This document shows positions 61,597-64,000 of a stretch of DNA of 64,000 bases, in pieces. The notes below the pieces were generated by a model. That model had not been told where the DNA came from and searched no databases. It worked only from the letters and a program-made list of their open reading frames with translations. The position numbers and the translations under genes were made by a program. This stretch comes from Lutibacter sp. A64 (GTDB lineage Bacteria; Bacteroidota; Bacteroidia; Flavobacteriales; Flavobacteriaceae), in contig NZ_CP092487.1 of assembly GCF_022429565.1 (NCBI RefSeq), forward strand, positions 715,001 to 779,000. The letters are read 5' to 3'. Position 1 is the stretch's first letter, and each line of letters begins with the position of its first letter.

Positions 61597-62880
61597 TTAT
61601 AAAACAATTATTTTTTTAAAGGTTTTTGCATTGTTATTTAATACTTGTAAGAAATATAATCCTTGTTGAATTGAAGGTAAATCAATTGCATCTTTATCAT
61701 TATTTATTTCTTTTGAAAAAATCAGACTTCCTTTTACATCATAACAAACAATTTGTGATGAGTTTTCTAATTTCGAAAAATCGTAATAAATTCTATTGCT
61801 ATTGTAATACAATGTAATATTTTCTTTTAAAATATCATCTGCTACAGAAAGTGATTTTTGGGCACTCCACTTACTATTATTAAAGTTAGGCGTATCACCA
61901 GAAATTTTTTGGTTAGTAGTGTTGTTTACCCATACATTACCATCATAATAAACTTCCATTCCAGGTAAATATGTCATTGTATCATCATATTCAGGAACTC
62001 CATTTATAAAAGTACATTCATTACTATTTTCAAAATATCTAACAAATTCCCAAGCATCATTGTTAGCTCCAGGAGCAGTTCCAGCAGGTGAGTTATCTAC
62101 TTTTTTCCAAAGTGTACAATTAAAATAGATTTCAGTTTCAGGTTGATATACTACTTCTTCAATATATTTTTCGGCACCATCGTAAAGTTTATATTCTTCA
62201 ACTAAACTCCAGTTATATTCACTTTCTCCAGGAGTAGACCAAGAACCTACTTCGTTTATTTTTTCCCAGATGTTATTGTCATAATAAACTTTCATTCCAG
62301 GTTGGTAAGTCATAGATTTATCAAATTCAGGTACTCCATTATAAAAAGTACAATTACCCCCATCATAATAATTAACAAATTCCCAAGCACCATAGCTTTT
62401 TCCAGGAGTAGTCCCAGCACCAGACTTATTTATTTTTTTCCAGATGGTACAATTGTAATATACCTCCATATCAGTTGGGTATATCATATTTGCATCATAT
62501 TCAAGAACTCCATTGTAAAAAGTACAATCACCTTGATCGTAATATTCAACAAATTCCCAAGCATCATAACTATTTCCTGGTTCAGTACCAGCTGGTGAAT
62601 TATTTATTTTTTCCCAAGTCATACAGTTATAATATACTATATCTCCAGCATTATAACTCTGATTTTTATTATACTTTTTAATGGCACCATAAACTTGTTC
62701 CTCTTTGTCTTGGCTTATAAGATTTATTGGAGAATTTAGTATGTTACTAAAGTCTGATACGGTAGTTGTATTTTTACTATTTAAGTCGGTATATTTATTT
62801 TCAAAGTTTTTTGCTTCACTAGTTTGAAGGCTCAATAAAACTATAAAAATAAATAATAAATTGTGTTTGTGGGGATACAT
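61597..62880 (-). CDS. Secreted protein with five tandem chitin-binding-like modules and a T9SS sorting domain
   Basis: 427 residues from the ATG at 62880 (MYPHKHNLL; eleven more in-frame residues exist upstream). Signal peptide (about 5-24), then five modules of about 45-50 residues with Y-x-GD/GM-VYY, a Trp, T-x-PG and a Trp or WEF, the pattern of carbohydrate-binding modules 5/12. They are joined by CTFYNGVPE-like linkers in which Cys recurs. The C terminus (NITLYYNSNRIYYDF to FKKIIVL) is a type A T9SS sorting domain. No catalytic domain. Perhaps a surface adhesin for chitin or other glycans. Confidence 0.8.
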   Translation of the reverse strand: MYPHKHNLLFIFIVLLSLQTSEAKNFENKYTDLNSKNTTTVSDFSNILNSPINLISQDKEEQVYGAIKKYNKNQSYNAGDIVYYNCMTWEKINNSPAGTEPGNSYDAWEFVEYYDQGDCTFYNGVLEYDANMIYPTDMEVYYNCTIWKKINKSGAGTTPGKSYGAWEFVNYYDGGNCTFYNGVPEFDKSMTYQPGMKVYYDNNIWEKINEVGSWSTPGESEYNWSLVEEYKLYDGAEKYIEEVVYQPETEIYFNCTLWKKVDNSPAGTAPGANNDAWEFVRYFENSNECTFINGVPEYDDTMTYLPGMEVYYDGNVWVNNTTNQKISGDTPNFNNSKWSAQKSLSVADDILKENITLYYNSNRIYYDFSKLENSSQIVCYDVKGSLIFSKEINNDKDAIDLPSIQQGLYFLQVLNNNAKTFKKIIVL

Positions 62881-63056
62881 CTTATTATAAATTTTGTGCA
62901 AATATATGCTCAATAAAGAGTTATATTTTTACAAATTAACGGATGGTATGAAAAAGCTAATAATTGGTAACTATTTCTTTACCGTAGGATAATACACACT
63001 TTAAAATAGTTGATTTAAAGGTTTATAAATATAAAATTTATAATGAATAGGTGTTT
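62881..63056. other. Spacer upstream of the T9SS repeat protein
   Basis: 176 bases between the repeat-protein start and the fumC relic. A+T-rich; no gene and no exact TAnnTTTG box on the minus strand is seen. Confidence 0.4.
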
Positions 63057-63215
63057 CTAAATCATATTATTGAGGTTTACACAGGTTTCACATTCTTCAA
63101 GTGTAATATTAGCTAAACGTATAGCTTCATTTTTTAAGGTTGTAGCGTTTTTATGTGCAGAATTTTTAATTTCAGCAGCTTTATAGTAACCAATTTTAGT
63201 ATTTAAGGTTGTGCC
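63057..63215 (-). pseudogene. fumC: C-terminal relic of class II fumarase (fumC)
   Basis: A minus-strand frame of 52 codons ends in TAG (63057-63059) and encodes TLNTKIGYYKAAEIKNSAHK, then TTLKNEAIRLANITLEE and a CVNLNNM tail. This matches the C terminus of class II fumarases (ALNTHIGYDKAAEIAKKAHKE-type, ending near V-x-P-E-x-M). An in-frame TAA (63216-63218) and further stops lie just upstream and the remaining 400 residues of the enzyme are absent, so it is a remnant. Several otherwise conserved residues have drifted (GY to AN, W to C). Confidence 0.8.
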
Positions 63216-63312
63216 TTATATTAATAAGTCTGTAATTAAATTTCTTTAAAAGTTATTAATAAAAAGGATAAATAAACCTTTTTTGTAGCAGCTGTTTTTT
63301 ACTTCCATTTTG

Positions 63313-63320
63313 TATATTTG
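63313..63320 (+). promoter_or_regulatory. -7 box of class I fumarase gene
   Basis: TATATTTG, exact match to TAnnTTTG, 36 bases before the ATG. A weak -33 (CTGT) 17 bases upstream. Confidence 0.5.
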
Positions 63321-63356
63321 CAGGAGTAAAAATAAAGTTACAAAAAAATATATAAG

Positions 63357-64000
63357 ATGTCTGAATTTAAATATCAAAAGCCGTTTCCTATTACAAAGGA
63401 CACTACAAAGTATCGTTTATTAACTAAAGAACATGTTTCTGTAGTGGAGTTTGATGGACGAAAAATTTTAAAAGTAGCACCTGAAGGTCTTGAATTTCTT
63501 TCGCAAGCAGCATACCATGATGTGTCTTTTTACTTGAGAGCTTCTCATTTAGAAAAGTTAGAAAAGATTCTTAAAGATCCTGAAGCTACGGATAACGATC
63601 GTTTTGTTGCATATACTATGTTATTAAACCAAATGGTAGCAGCTTCTGGAGAATTGCCAACTTGTCAAGATACAGGAACTGCAATTTGTGTAGGAAAAAA
63701 AGGTGAAGATGTATATACTGGTGTGGATGATGCAGAATATATTTCAAAAGGTGTTTATAATACTTATGAAACTGATAATCTTCGTTTTTCTCAAATTGTT
63801 CCTCAAACAATGTTGAAAGAAAAAAATTCAGGTACAAATTTACCAGCTCAAATTGATATTTATGCAGCTACTGGAAATACCTATGAATTTTTATTTATTA
63901 CAAAAGGTGGTGGTTCTGCTAATAAAACATACTTATATCAAATGACAAAGTCTTTGTTGACTGAAGAAAATTTAACCAATTTTGTTGAGCAACATATAAT
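63357..64000 (+). CDS. Class I (iron-sulfur) fumarate hydratase, 3' truncated by window end
   Basis: Hydrates fumarate to malate in the TCA cycle using a [4Fe-4S] cluster. The visible 214 residues cover the N-terminal part: [31 protein letters not shown], then [22 protein letters not shown] with the first cluster ligand C103, and [18 protein letters not shown]. Class I single-chain enzymes are about 535 residues, so the gene should run about 960 bases past the window. It lies 141 bases from a relic of the unrelated class II enzyme. Confidence 0.94.
   Translation, partial: MSEFKYQKPFPITKDTTKYRLLTKEHVSVVEFDGRKILKVAPEGLEFLSQAAYHDVSFYLRASHLEKLEKILKDPEATDNDRFVAYTMLLNQMVAASGELPTCQDTGTAICVGKKGEDVYTGVDDAEYISKGVYNTYETDNLRFSQIVPQTMLKEKNSGTNLPAQIDIYAATGNTYEFLFITKGGGSANKTYLYQMTKSLLTEENLTNFVEQHI

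Noticed and set aside
61900..62680. Repeated segments suggesting a CRISPR-like or satellite array
   Set aside because: The repeats are coding: they translate in frame as protein modules with diverged third positions, inside one open frame.
1..64000. A genomic island or mobile element in the window
   Set aside because: No integrase, transposase, tRNA attachment site, or clear shift in base composition by eye; nearly all genes are ordinary chromosomal families.

Overview
The window looks like ordinary core chromosome of a low-GC member of the Bacteroidetes, most probably a marine-type Flavobacteriaceae. The evidence is the strong A+T bias, Bacteroidetes-type promoters (-7 box TAnnTTTG, sometimes with a -33 TTTG), type IX secretion (a PorQ-like C terminus plus two cargo proteins with C-terminal sorting domains), a SusC-style carboxypeptidase-like plug on a TonB receptor, a YtxJ bacillithiol-system protein, and a stand-alone C-terminal transketolase half. 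I see no tRNA, rRNA, CRISPR array, insertion sequence, integrase or phage module. The genus is not determined.

Layout. 1-8 kb: end of a porQ-like gene, cmk, queE, a HerA/DUF853 ATPase, a lipoprotein, a beta-CASP nuclease, a cupin, and an ffh-folD operon. 8-14 kb: CoA-disulfide reductase/rhodanese fusion, exported MsrB with an alpha/beta hydrolase, an M48 lipoprotein protease, an MFS permease, YjbQ. 14-20 kb: SulP anion transporter, a DUF5020 outer-membrane protein with an NCS2 purine permease, beta-carbonic anhydrase with a MORN-like and a haem-binding protein. 20-25 kb: purB neighbourhood, TerC, AI-2E-type permease. 25-34 kb: an RND efflux operon with two small accessory genes, then a metal-type TonB receptor preceded by a small exported Cys/His protein. 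34-47 kb: uracil permease, fasciclin lipoprotein, cold-shock protein, mnmA, a T9SS subtilase, a nitronate monooxygenase-like enzyme, DUF1456, sterol-desaturase-like enzyme, lytic transglycosylase, and a two-component pair. 47-57 kb: barrel protein, transketolase C half, smpB-UbiA-maf operon, histidine phosphatase, clpB, ytxJ, fahA, glyA. 58-64 kb: pta-ackA, a T9SS protein made of five tandem chitin-binding-like modules, a relic of a class II fumarase, and the start of a class I fumarase.

I found no convincing new defence or biosynthetic system. The observations most worth checking are: the fumC C-terminal relic beside an intact class I fumarase start; a UbiA-family protein in its usual smpB-maf setting that lacks the NDxxD metal-binding motif; a CRP/FNR-type palindrome placed about 60 bases upstream of the predicted pta-ackA start; tandem GTAAT/ATTAC palindromes before the RND operon with no regulator gene nearby; a REP-like hairpin nested inside a terminator; and a terminator stem (GCTGTTT/AAACAGC) reused across the window.
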